The notes below the pieces were generated by a model. That model searched no databases. It saw only the letters and a program-made list of their open reading frames with translations, and was not told the DNA's origin. A program made the translations under genes and the position numbers. From assembly GCA_051453625.1 (NCBI GenBank), contig JBOZIK010000001.1, forward strand, positions 225,378,146-225,442,145: a DNA stretch of 64,000 nucleotides, in the 5' to 3' direction. Within the stretch, counting starts at the first letter, position 1, and every line of letters begins with the position of its first letter. Positions 47,934 through 58,129 of this stretch are shown here, piece after piece. This DNA comes from Welwitschia mirabilis. Taxonomy: Eukaryota > Gnetophyta > Gnetopsida > Welwitschiales.

Positions 47934-48093
47934 TAGATTTATAGTATGTTAAGTTCTTACTCTNNNNNNNNNNNNNNNNNNNNNNNNNNNNNNNNNNNNN
48001 NNNNNNNNNNNNNNNNNNNNNNNNNNNNNNNNNNNNNNNNNNNNNNNNNNNNNNNNNNNNNNNTAGATTTATAGTATGTTAAGTTCTTACTCT
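47934..48093 (+). repeat. Identical 30-bp repeats flanking a 100-N gap
   Basis: 47934-47963 and 48064-48093 are the same 30 bases ('tagatttatagtatgttaag...'). This looks like two contig ends that overlap but were not merged. Confidence 0.95.
47964..48063. other. Assembly gap (100 N)
   Basis: Probably spurious, since the flanks overlap exactly. Confidence 1.
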
Positions 48094-48489
48094 CCATGCT
48101 TATTTAAGGGCTATGAAGGACTAAGTGACTATTGAATTTACTAATTCTCATATAGTAAATGAGATTATGTCACCATTACCTAATCCATCATGACTTGATA
48201 ATTTAAGTATGTGGCATAAAGATGAAGGATATCATTAGAGTGTAAAATAGCTAGTAGATAAGTTGGGTTAAACCTTGGAGTTTACTTACTTTCATATCTC
48301 TCTAGATAAATCTTTAACACATCTTGTAGTCTTTCTATTTTCTTCTTTCTTTGATTGTAATTATGATACTAGAAAAACTTGTGTAATTTCTATGAAGTTC
48401 ATCAAAATTATCCCTAGGAAGAAAATAATATTAAGTATTCACTTACTTTATTTTGGTTCATTATACTATAAATCCATAATAATATTTAT

Positions 48490-48760
48490 TATTCTTTGAA
48501 TTAGTAGTATTTTAAACTTGCTTCTTATTTAATTGAGTTTGATTAGAATTTTTATTATGTTATTTTTATGGAGCCTTATCACGATCCGATTCCTTTTACG
48601 AATGGGATTTGCTAGTAGACTATTTATGTTGACTAGAAAAGCCATGAGAATGAGAGACTTTACATTGGGCATTAGAGGAAGAAGTTTTTGTGAAGTTAAA
48701 TTGTGCTTATATAGAAATGATATCCTCACTGAAAATTAAAAAAGTCATATTATTTAATTG
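48490..48760 (-). pseudogene. Possible copia gag C-terminal linker (element D)
   Basis: In one minus-strand frame the text reads HGFSSQHK-STSKSHS-KESDRDKAP, a Ser/Lys/Arg-rich linker of the kind that precedes the zinc knuckle in copia Gag. It lies directly right of the A3 insertion, while D's protease lies directly left of it, so it fits the missing gag end. The open frames 48529-48729 (minus) and 48533-48739 (plus) are in other frames and probably meaningless. Confidence 0.4.
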
Positions 48761-49088
48761 CTTACTTCCAGGTAACAACATAATATAACTACATAAAGAG
48801 GAGTCTTCCAAACAATAGCAAATGAAGTGAACATAATAAATGAAAACTTGTTTTGTGAATCAAATTTTGCTACTTTTTCCTTGATATATTACATATATGT
48901 AATCAATTATCTTATATGTCCTTTTCGATAATGTAAACTATTGATGTGAATTATGAGGTTAAGGAGCTCCAGATCATTTTTGGAATATAATATGTCCCTC
49001 AAAGTAAAAAAGTTGATATAACTAGATTTGATCCGATAAACCAACTTATTATGTTGATAATTAATAGATTTATATATAATATCTATTA

Positions 49089-49442
49089 ATTTTTTGTCAT
49101 TATCTTGTCAAGCAGCTTCTTTAGCTTGATCTTGAAGAGTTTTGTGAGCATGAGCCAAAAAAAAATCCTTCTCATAACTATTAATCTACATAGCTAATGT
49201 GAATTCCTCATGCCAANNNNNNNNNNNNNNNNNNNNNNNNNNNNNNNNNNNNNNNNNNNNNNNNNNNNNNNNNNNNNNNNNNNNNNNNNNNNNNNNNNNN
49301 NNNNNNNNNNNNNNNNATTTTTTATCATTATCTTGTCAAGCAGCTTCTTTAGTTGGATCCTAAAGAGTTTTGTGAGCATGAGCCAAAAAAAATCCTTCTC
49401 ATAACTATTAATCTAAATAGCTAATGTGAATTCCTCATGCCA
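49089..49442 (+). repeat. Direct duplication flanking a 100-N gap (49217-49316)
   Basis: 49089-49216 and 49317-49442 are the same sequence with several substitutions ('cattatcttgtcaagcagct...'). Confidence 0.9.
49217..49316. other. Assembly gap (100 N)
   Basis: Flanked by duplicated sequence. Confidence 1.
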
Positions 49443-49560
49443 AATCTCTTGTGACTAATCATCCTAAAGAGTGACTTTGGTTTTGGCTTGGTAAAAATTA
49501 GTAAGCAAGATTCTAATAACCACTACAACTTTCCCTTTGAAAATGATGTCAAATGTGCCT

Positions 49561-51290
49561 TAATTAAAAAAGGAGGAAAACCAAAAGTGGGTTGATAAGT
49601 TGTATAGTAAAGTCCAAAATCAAAAATATATTTCTTACATTCATAATAAAAAATGATCTATCTATCACATAAATAAATATTATGTAACCTAGAAATGACA
49701 TAAAAAGAGAACCAAGTAATAGTATATTCATTAAAAAAATGATCTTTCTCTCATCTATAATTTTGAATGATCTATCCAAATCATAATGCAATAAAAGAAA
49801 AGAGATGAAAATGTTATGACAGAAAGGTATAATTACAATGAAAAAGTAGTGAAGCCCAAAAATATAAGTGATCAATCTAAATAATAAAGACACCCCCTCT
49901 TAAATGAGAAAAAGCCTATGCACACAAGAAAGAAAACAAAAACACTTTGTTTAAAATTTCTTAATGTGAGCAAAGTAGATTTTAATATAATAGACTTAAA
50001 TTAATTATTAGATGATAAAGATGCTAAGATTAAACAATTTTAAAATCTACTATTAAATCTAAGTATTCATCATGTCCTCTTCAATGGTAAACTCTTTTCT
50101 CCTAAGGGAATAAGAAGAGAAAATATGAATCTCTTACTAGGACATCCAAATTGTCAGATAGTTTCAGTTATCTTAGCTATATACCCTCTTTAAGGGAGAA
50201 TAGCATGCAATGTTGATGACCTACTTCTACCTTAGACTCAGTAAATTTTATACTTTATTAAGTCTATGTCCCTTGGTAATGAAATTCAAGTAGATTCTAC
50301 CACTGTGCTTCTTGCCTTTATCCAATATACCATTAATTACCAAGGCCTACATAAGAATATAAACCTCAGGATGCCCAAGATGTTTTTACTCAAGAGAGAT
50401 ATGGCTCTTTGTATGGCTTGAACTTCATAGTTATGATAGTTAAGGCTTACCAGAGGGAAGCATAAACCTTAACATAGATCTCTATTTATGTAAGGCTTCT
50501 TATGTTCCCTACTAATCAAAACTTATTATCAGTAGAAAAGTTAAGTGTTTAAAGGGTGAAAAGTAATTTCTCATGTTATGATTTAACTTAAGCATGATTA
50601 ATACAATATTAAGTATGATAAAAACCAAAAAAAAAAATAAAACAAAAAGGACTAATTATGATATAGTTAATTTAAGTAAATTATTCTCATCATCTTAGTT
50701 TAATATATTCAAATCATAAAAAGTACTCTAAGAGAAGGAAAAATCAAGTCAACAAATCCTTCTTCATGTTTTAACTTTACATGATGAGAAATATTTAAGT
50801 TAAAATTATTAAAGAAATGCTAAAAATCTCCAAAAACTCAAAAAAAGTATAAAAATAAACTCAAAAAGATAAAGAAGAGCTCAAAAAAATCAAATCAAGA
50901 AATATTGCTTCACATCCCAACTTGATCTGATGACAAAAATTAAGTTTTGGGTTTGCAAGTTTGAAAAAAAATGCCCAAGAAACTTAAAAAAAAAAAGGCT
51001 TTAAAATCCCAAAAAATAAAGAAATACATAAAACTGTTCATGTGTGTAAAAGAAAGCTAAAAGTTGAGCAATTACTAGTGAAAGCTCATGTGCACAAAAT
51101 TAAGCAATGATCAAATAATGGCTTAGCACAAATTACATGTGTACAAAAACTAGAGAAATTAGCTAGCATAAATCACATGCATGTAAAGCTTGCATAAATT
51201 TTCTAAAAATTTGGTTTTGAAATTTCTTAGAATTGAAACTTTCACCTTCACCTTAATAGACAAATGACTCTACCACTACATTAACATTGG
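49561..51290. other. D internal region, no recognised gene
   Basis: AT-rich. The minus-strand frame 49564-49893 is rich in F, I and L and looks like composition rather than a gene. At 50260-50400 a plus-strand text (LLAFIQYTINYQGLHKNINL) is readable but unassigned. Confidence 0.35.
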
Positions 51291-51299
51291 GTTAGTGAT

Positions 51300-51850
51300 T
51301 AGAACCTATAGCAAGATAATTAAAAATAAGTTACAGCTAATGATGATAGTTCAAGAAAAGTAGGGAAAGAGTAGTACAAAGGTGAACATGACCGATAGGC
51401 TACAAATGTGATAAGTGACTGTAAGTGGATTAAAAAAATAGGAGGTGCAGGCACTGACAGACTAGTAAGTAGCATTAGCATCATAGCACAATAAGAAGGG
51501 TATAGTGGTAGTGCAAAGTGGTAGCACACTGGTAGGATAGCTTGGTGATATAGGCAGCAAGAATGGATGTTGCAGGTGACAGAAAAACTTGGCAAAGAGC
51601 AAGAACATTATGAAAGGAGGATATGAGCATGAAAAAAAAGTTACACCTATGTGATGAACAAGATGGTTAGCATAGTAGAAGCACCATAGGAACACTTTGG
51701 TAGGTAGAGGATGATAAGAAGAAGCTAATATAGCAATAAGATTCAGGAATGTAGGCAAAGCTATAGGAGAGAAATGAAGGAATGTTATGTGGAATGAAAA
51801 ATCTAATAGGTAGGCAAGAAATAGCATGGGTGCTGGTGGCTTATGGAGTT
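51300..51850 (-). other. Less AT-rich block with two overlapping minus-strand open frames
   Basis: Open frames at 51320-51595 (91 codons) and 51462-51827 (121 codons) overlap in different frames. Both are hydrophobic and Cys-rich, which suggests strand-asymmetric composition (purine-rich plus strand) more than two real proteins. No family recognised. Confidence 0.3.
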
Positions 51851-52531
51851 ATAGGCATAGGTTGACTAAGTAGATCTGAAGCACAACAGAGCAGGGGTGG
51901 TTAATAACATTAATAGTTAGCAACTCTTAAATAAAAGAAACATGACAACAATAGAAATCCAAAAGCCTTAGAAACCAAATTATGATAATGATGGGAAAAA
52001 TAATATTGCTTTATTCAAAAGTATTTGCTTTACAAAAAAGATTATATTTGGTTTTATAAAATTAATATTTTCTTTACAAGAAAATATTTTATATTTGATT
52101 TTATTAAACAATATGTTAAAGAAAGCCCCTTAAAAATGAAATTTTATTTTCTTAAGAAAAAAGGAGGAAACTCCCTTTAAAATATTTTATTTTCTTAAGA
52201 AAAACAAATAACCTCCCTTAAAAGCATATTCTCTAAAGTAAAAATATGATTCTTAAAAATAAATTTTGATAAGCTAGATTCCTTTAAACGTATTTTGCCC
52301 TTTAAAAGCAAAATTATGCAAAAAATGATTGTATTTTTTTATAAAATACTTTTAAAGAAAAAAGATAAAAACATTAGTAGGAAAAAATAAGGATAGGAGA
52401 GAGAAAGAGAGGACTAAAAGAGAAGCTCAAGAAGCCCAAGAGGAGGGCTCCAAAAAACCTTCAAAGAGAGGTAACAAAAAGGTCCAAGGCTCAAGGATGG
52501 CCAAATAGAACTCCACAAGATCTTCTTTAAA
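51851..52531 (-). mobile_element. Leader region of element D
   Basis: Lies downstream, on the minus strand, of the D primer site. It contains short reiterated T-rich blocks of the kind 'ttttcttaagaaaataaaat' (52140-52210 has two copies). No coding sequence seen. Confidence 0.4.
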
Positions 52532-52543
52532 GCTCTAATACCA
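52532..52543 (-). other. Primer-binding site of element D (initiator tRNA-Met type)
   Basis: TGGTATTAGAGC on the minus strand, 11 of 12 to TGGTATCAGAGC with one C-to-T change, two bases from the LTR end at 52546. Typical of plant copia elements. Confidence 0.8.
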
Positions 52544-52583
52544 CTTGTTATGAAAAAAAAAAGAGTAAAAACACATCAGTAAG

Positions 52584-52839
52584 ATTTCCAAAACTAAAAT
52601 TTTATTTTTCTAAACATAATTCTTTATTCTTATTACATTGGAGAGCTTGCTTATAAAGGCANNNNNNNNNNNNNNNNNNNNNNNNNNNNNNNNNNNNNNN
52701 NNNNNNNNNNNNNNNNNNNNNNNNNNNNNNNNNNNNNNNNNNNNNNNNNNNNNNNNNNNNNATTTCCAAAACTAAAATTTTATTTCTCTAAACATAATTC
52801 TCTATTCCTATTACATTGGAGGGCTTACTTATAAAGGCA
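52584..52839 (+). repeat. Direct duplication flanking a 100-N gap (52662-52761)
   Basis: 52584-52661 and 52762-52839 are the same 78 bases with about five differences. Confidence 0.9.
52662..52761. other. Assembly gap (100 N)
   Basis: Flanked by duplicated LTR sequence. Confidence 1.
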
Positions 52840-53080
52840 AGCATACCATTAGGGTTTTAGTAGTTTTTCACGTATTCTTAGGGGAAAATTACTAAGTTTT
52901 GTATGCACATTATGGTTTAACACCTAGGAATAAATGAAAAATCTAATGAAACCCTAATGGTATGCTTTCCTTTATAATAAAGCTCTTAAATGTAATAAGA
53001 ATAAAGAATTATTTTTAGAAAAATAAAATTTGATTTTGGAAAATATTACTCATGTGTTCTTGCTCTTCTATTTCTCAACA
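52780..53080. repeat. Inverted repeat of D LTR ends (head-to-head)
   Basis: The left arm (from 52765) reads ...'gcataccattagggtttta'...; the right arm, complemented from 53080, reads TGTTGAGAAATAGAAGAG...'gcataccattagggtttc'... The arms match over more than 100 bases with substitutions and are separated by about 40 bases near 52900. The right end at 53080 has the same terminal sequence as the left end of D at 31120. Confidence 0.8.
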
Positions 53081-54047
53081 TACCACTCATGATAAAAGTG
53101 AGATTAGTGGTTTATAAATAAGCATTTTTAATAGGAGGAATCTAGGATAAAAGGATGTAAAGCTCAAAGTTTGCCATGATTATCAAATTGTCAAGAGTTA
53201 TTGGTTTATAGCCATATTTTAAGTTAATGCTTGAAACCATAACTATCATATGTTAATTTCAATTAGTACATTATCATTTTCATCCATGCTATTCAAAAAA
53301 CCCATGGTGTTTTACTAATTAGGAATCATGTATTTTTAATTAGAAAAAATAGACTATTAGTAAGTGATCAACTTTAAATAGAATATGTTCTAATGCAATG
53401 CCTTTATTTTTATTTATTAAGTTAGATAATTTTAAAGTTATTAATCATACTTTTTCTTTTTATCATAGGAACATAGCATTAGGGTAATAAATTTAACCTT
53501 TTAAAAATATGTTTTAACATTTCTTTTTTTATTTAGATAACATGTCAAGTTTCGAGAGGTTAGTATTTAGGACATTTAATATTTGTTTTCATAACACTTT
53601 AGCTTGCTTTGGTTTTTTTCCTTTTTTTTCTTATTTTATTCTTATGTGTTTTCTTCTACATTTTATCTCTTGCCCTTGATGCATTTTTTACAATCTTTTA
53701 GATGATAAATTACCTTGTTCTTATTCTATTGGATTTTTAACTTTCAATGCATGTATGACTCTAGTGGGAGGCTTATTTTTATGGAACTTTCAAGAAGTGA
53801 TTTATCAGATCTTTCTAACATAAGTTTTTATGTGGAATTATATTTGTTATAAAGTTATATCATATGTTCAAATATAATACATATCCTTTTGTAATGATAT
53901 TTTGAATAACTTATTACTCAAAAATAAATGAAATATACTTAATATTTAATAATGTGATAATCTTGAAGTGTTATTTTTTTATCTCCTATTCAAGTTCACT
54001 AGCTTCTATGCTTTTTCACTTGTTTTGTCAAGGATAGATAAACACTC
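53081..54047 (+). mobile_element. 3' internal region of element C
   Basis: Lies between the right end of D and the C polypurine tract. AT-rich, with no readable domain. Confidence 0.4.
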
Positions 54048-54059
54048 AATGGGGGGTTA
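54048..54059 (+). other. Polypurine tract of element C
   Basis: AATGGGGGGTTA directly before the 3' LTR start TGTTAC. The polypurine tract primes plus-strand DNA synthesis. It supports the LTR boundary. Confidence 0.7.
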
Positions 54060-54862
54060 TGTTACAAAGCTAATTTGGAAATATTTAATGATGGTTTTAA
54101 ATGTTGTTACAAGAAATTTTAATTAGCTTAATAATTCAAATCAAACATGTTCCATTTCAAGGATCTAGATAAAGAATTTCATGTAAATTGGATTAAAATG
54201 AAGTCATTATGGAGCATTTGAAAAAATAATTAGATTCCACCTATAACTAGATTCCACTTACCACTAAAAGATAAATTATTAGAGGACAAAGTGATAAAGA
54301 AGTAAGTAATTAGATTTCACCTATAACTAGATTCCACTTACCACTAAAGGATAAAGTGTTAGAAGACAAATCACTAAAAAATGCACCATTAGAGGGTAAA
54401 GTTAATGGAATATAAAGAGTTAAGATTTTTTTAGATAAGTTTATAATGTAATCATTTTAGTTTATTCTTTAGATAAATTATCCACCATCCAAACCTATAT
54501 AAACCTCTTGAGCCTTCCATTTCTTCATCCCATTCTTGGTATTAAAGTAGCTTGTCATAGAAGCACTTTAAATAAGGTGGTCCATCTACTTATAAAAAAT
54601 TTCTCCTTAGTATTTGACTATGTCTTCTTCATTAAGGAACTGCTATTTGGAAGAGGATGTAATAACATGTATTTTGTTAAAGGTTATTATTTTATGCTCT
54701 TCTTTCTCTTTTCTAAAGAATCAAGTTTTGTTCAACTCATTTTGTTCTTTAAGCTTATAAACTTGGAGTGACTCATTTTATATCCTAAATGTTTCTCCTA
54801 CCATTTCTTAAGAATGTTTTAAGATCTAACCTATAGATTAGCTAAACATAACATATAACGCA
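54060..54862 (+). repeat. 3' LTR of element C
   Basis: Starts TGTTACAAAGCTAATTTGG and ends ATAACGCA. It pairs with 27090-28140, has no primer site after it and a polypurine tract before it. It has a plausible promoter box 'ctatataaacctc' (about 54497-54509). The open frame 54508-54771 lies inside the LTR and is unlikely to be a gene. Confidence 0.82.
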
Positions 54863-56199
54863 AGGGGTGTGGGAGCAGGTGGAGGGCAACTTAGCTTAAA
54901 CATGAAGGAGGAAGTAAAAGAGGGGATAATTTACCTTGAAAATGGAGGAGGAAGTAGCAAAACAAAAAGGATAATGAAATGGACCCCCTTATGCTATTTA
55001 TAAGAAAATAATAGAATCTTAAGTACCATTAATATGATAGTGGCATCATAATGATGTGAAGTGATATCAAGTATTTAAAATACTGTAAGGTATTAAACTA
55101 CTAACTAGGATTATCATGGAAACCCATAGAATTGTATAAGATTCTACACTAATAACATAATTAGTCTAGATGCTGATATCATTAGTTTAAAAGACTATAA
55201 GATATAATCATAATAACTAGGACTATTGTGGAAACCCACATAGTTGTCTAAGAATTCACACTACTAATGTCATTAGTCTAGATGTTAACATCATTAGCCT
55301 AAACATCATCAATTTAGATACCGACATCATTAGTTTAGAAGACTATAGAGTGCCACATTACTTACCAAAACTATCATGGAAACACATATAATTGTATAGA
55401 AAATAAAGTATTAAGATCATTAGTTTGGATGTTGACATCATTAGTCTGAAAGACTATAAGATGCTACACTATTAACTAGAACTATGGTGGAATCCCATAG
55501 AATTGTATAAAATGTCATACAACTAATATCATTAGGTTAGGTTTTGACATCATTCTTCTAGAAGACTAGAGGGCGTTATGCTATTAATTAGAACTATTAT
55601 AAGACATCACATAATTTTATGGAATGTCACTTTTCTAGAATTATTAGTTTGGAAGATGACAACATTAGTTTAAAGTCTTAGTAAGTCCTATAAAAGGACA
55701 AAAAGGAATCATGATGAGTATTTTTTAACAAAATTAAATTAATCATTAATATTAATCATTAGTTAACTATGAAGGCAGTTATGACAGTTTTAACTTTTAA
55801 ATGTTAAAATAACCAAATTTATAGTTAGAAAAGCTAGGATAGAAGTAGCAAATAAGGGAAATAATACTTAAACCAACATACATTAGCATGTAATATAAGA
55901 CCATGTAAAAAGTTATATTAGCTTTCTTGAATAAAAAATTAATGGAGTTCACTAGTAATCTTAAACCAATTATGCAATGTTAATGCCTCAAAAAAAGTAG
56001 TAAAAAATAAACTTAACTTCATACTATAAGCACTTGATGACATATAGAGAAAACCCTTCTAATTATTAGGACTATAAATTCTTAAAGGTATTAATAAGTA
56101 GGTATAAGAGTGTGAAGATTAAGCACATAAATTACATAATAAAATAAAAAACCACATCATGAAAAAAATGAAACATCCAAGAATATGTGAAAAAAATTA
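54863..56199 (+). mobile_element. Element B leader, right of the C insertion
   Basis: Continuation of B after C. It contains the 112-bp tandem array and then AT-rich sequence leading into gag. No domain is readable before about 56200. Confidence 0.5.
55070..55690. repeat. Tandem array of a roughly 112-bp unit, 5-6 copies
   Basis: The anchor 'ggaaacccatagaattgt' recurs with changes at 55118, 55230, 55378, 55489 and about 55601. Spacings are 112, 148 (with a short internal duplication), 111 and about 112. Units share 'catcattagtctagat' and 'aagactataagatgc' blocks. The copies are diverged. It sits upstream of the B gag. Confidence 0.8.
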
Positions 56200-56850
56200 C
56201 AAGGTTTATATTTACATAGTTACTCCAAGGTATTTTAAGGAAGTACTAAAATGGCTATAGTTTATTGAGAATAATTTGTACTTGAATAATGTTGATAATA
56301 GATTACATAGCTGATATAAAGTGATGTTCTGAGTAGGAGATGTTATTCAAATCATCTTAGTGTGATAAAGAAGATTTAGATTAATTGGGATAATTATGTA
56401 AACAAATTTTTAAAGGAATTTATGCCCATTTATTTTGTAAAGGATAAAATAATGTAGTTCAAATGCATACAAATTAGAAGAAAGAGTTTTAATGCACTAA
56501 TAATAATTTCAAAAAATAGCAAGGTTTTAATCATAATGAGATTCTAAAGAACTTATAATGATTTCATTATTACTCTTACACTAAGTTTATAAAACTTATT
56601 GTACCTACTAAAATTAAAGTCTTCACAAGAATATTATAGAAAAACCAAGTATTAAATAAAGAGAGCATAGTGAGCCCCCATGACCACTTGCATGGTGATC
56701 ATCATTATATAGTAATTAAAGTGACTAGTTTATTAGAACATCTAAAATCAATCATATACTTAATTGTGATCCATCACATAGAATATCACCACTACAAGAA
56801 GAAGGGATACATCATTAAGAATTATTTTCAAAAGGATGAGATGATAAACC
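56200..56850 (+). pseudogene. Ty3/gypsy gag relic of element B
   Basis: FKEVLKWL-FIENNLYLNNVDNRL at 56230-56310 aligns with the B' gag text EVFKWLNYIKIYFKLKNVQNQL. The zinc knuckle at 56779-56815 reads YHHYKKKGYIIKNYF, with its cysteines lost. The open frame 56670-56858 is the end of gag. A 10-N gap follows. Confidence 0.7.
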
Positions 56851-56882
56851 AAATTTAACCTACATCCTCATAAGGATGGAAA

Positions 56883-56892
56883 NNNNNNNNNN
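56883..56892. other. Assembly gap (10 N)
   Basis: Small gap between gag and protease of B. Confidence 1.
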
Positions 56893-56984
56893 AGAGATTA
56901 TTTACCACTATTTAAGTACATTTTGTGTAAAATTAATTTTTTATTATTAAATGTAAAGGATTATTAAAAAAACTATTTTATTTT

Positions 56985-57240
56985 TTGTAGATAGTAATGC
57001 TAGTAATAATTTTATTTCTTCTAACCTTTCTAATAATTTTAAAGAAAAGATCAACAAAGAACTAACTTTTAAAGTAGTAGTTGCTTAAAAAAACATAACA
57101 TAATCTGGTCATTATGTAGATCTAATATTTGAGATTAATAACTTATCATTTGTTAATAGATATTATGTATTTAATATTAGCAAATAAGATGTAATTTTAT
57201 GGATGTCTCTTTGATCAAGTATGATGTTAAGGATTCATTT
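56985..57240 (+). pseudogene. Ty3/gypsy protease relic of element B
   Basis: FVDSNASNNFISSNLSNNF (usual LVDSGAS-NFIS), then NNLSFVNRYYVFNISK and a VILWMSL piece (usual VILGMSWL). Asp of the active site is present and the following Gly is Asn. Homologous to the protease of B'. Confidence 0.78.
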
Positions 57241-57479
57241 TGCAAAGGGACCCTTTTTATTCCTACTTTATCTAGAAGATGAATCTTTAAAAAGAAGGAA
57301 AAAGAAATAAAAACTATTCATGATCAATAAACCAATTAAGAAGGCTATTAGAACAACAATGCTATTTTGTGTTAAGGTTATAAAAGATGAGGAGGAATAG
57401 TTTCCTAGCGAGTTATATGAATTTCATGAAGTGTTTAAAGGCAAAGTTGAGTTAACATCAAAAAGGAAAGTTGAACATG

Positions 57480-58110
57480 CCATTGATCTGATACCCATAA
57501 AACAACCCATATATTGATCCTCTTACAGATTTTCCATCATTAAATTGAAATAGTTAAGACTTTAAATCTAATAGTTAATAATTGAAAGTAAAATTAAACT
57601 TCACATATCACCATGAAAAGCCACAATGTCATTTGTTAAGAAGAAAGACAAATCACTTAGATTGTGCATTTATTATTAATAGTTAAATAAGAAAATAATG
57701 AAAAATAGACATATTTGCCTTAGATTGATAGTCTTTTTGATTAGTTACAATAAGAAAAATATTTTATCAAAATGAAGTCTAGTTATCATCAAATTTGAAT
57801 CAATGAAGAAGATATTCCAAAGATCACTCTTAGAACTAGATATGACCATTTTGAATTTATTAGTATTCCTTTTAATCTTATTAATTCTCTTACTATATTC
57901 ATGACTTTAATGAATGACATATTTCATCCTTATTTATATTAGTTTATTATTACTATTTTCATTCAAAGATTGTGAATGAACATGTTTAACATCTAAAACT
58001 AGTTTTGAAACTAGTCAAAGAATATGTATTGGTAGAAAAAATGAGTAAATGTAAATTCTTCAATAAGTTCATCCATTATTTTAAGCATGAAATATTTAAA
58101 AAAAATCATT
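57480..58110 (+). pseudogene. Ty3/gypsy reverse transcriptase relic of element B
   Basis: HAIDLIPIKQPIY and SYRFSIIKLK at the start, KKKDKSLRLCIYY-like text at 57640 (usual KKKDGSLRMCIDY), YFIKMKSSYHQI (usual FSKIDLRSGYHQI), then TRYDHFEFISIPFNLINSLT (usual [20 protein letters not shown]) and FMTLMNDIFHPYL. The catalytic FIDD box has decayed to FIQR at about 57955. EHV-HLKLVLKLVKEY and KMSKCKFFNKF close the domain. Confidence 0.9.
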
Positions 58111-58129
58111 AACACTCTTCTAATTAAGG

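Larger units (their letters stand above)
33671..48476 (+). mobile_element. Athila/Tat element A3, pol-deleted, interrupted by a LINE
   Basis: Both LTRs are in direct orientation with a primer site after the first. Inside: leader (35251-37514), LINE (37527-43530), gag (about 43550-44760), protease (44765-45240), a stub of RT (45370-45450), then about 0.9 kb without readable pol before the 3' LTR. The element therefore lost RT, RNase H and integrase, or never had them. It sits inside D between D's gag and protease. Confidence 0.75.
46352..48476 (+). repeat. 3' LTR of element A3, inflated by gap-flanking duplications
   Basis: Starts TGTTGACACAAAA and ends AATCCA. It is homologous throughout to 33671-35223. 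It is longer because a roughly 250-bp block is present twice around the 384-N gap and a 30-bp block twice around the gap at 47964. One copy of the block lacks about 36 bases ('cacatgacaacatcattag...') that the other has. No primer site follows, as expected for a 3' LTR. Confidence 0.82.
48761..49560 (-). pseudogene. Coding-like relic, possibly upstream gag of D
   Basis: Minus-strand text is readable: LAHAHKTLQD-AKEAA-QDND, then KLIDIIYKSINYQHNKLVYR and NDLELLNLIIHINSLHY. A TLQD/KEA-type helix fits the copia gag region but is not diagnostic. Part of it is present twice around a 100-N gap. Confidence 0.35.
52546..52908 (-). repeat. 5' LTR-like sequence of element D (truncated)
   Basis: Begins TGTTATGAAAA on the plus strand next to the primer site. 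It is homologous to the 31120 LTR. It contains the duplicated 78-bp block and a 100-N gap (52662-52761), then merges into the inverted arm. Confidence 0.65.
31120..53080 (-). mobile_element. Copia element D, split by A3, with an abnormal right end
   Basis: Parts: 3' LTR 31120-31665, PR-INT 32200-33665, the A3 insertion 33671-48476, a gag tail-like piece 48490-48750, leader to 52531, primer site 52532-52543, and a 5' LTR-like sequence from 52546. The right end carries an inverted copy of the LTR end (to 53080). The bases outside the two ends, TACTA (31115-31119) and TACCA (53081-53085), could be a decayed 5-bp target duplication. Confidence 0.6.
27090..54862 (+). mobile_element. Element C (Athila/Tat-type), interrupted by copia element D
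   Basis: LTRs at both ends in direct orientation, a primer site after the first and a polypurine tract before the second. With D and its contents removed (31120-53080), only about 4 kb of internal sequence remains (28162-31119 and 53081-54059). Coding-like pieces exist there but no RT, RNase H or integrase is readable, so C was deleted or non-autonomous. Confidence 0.7.

Noticed and set aside
49564-49893. Membrane protein of 109 residues (minus strand)
   Set aside because: The F/I/L-rich translation is what AT-rich DNA gives by chance. No start context, neighbours or motif support it.
54508-54771. 87-residue protein-coding gene
   Set aside because: It lies wholly inside the 3' LTR of element C, and the homologous 5' LTR does not keep the frame.
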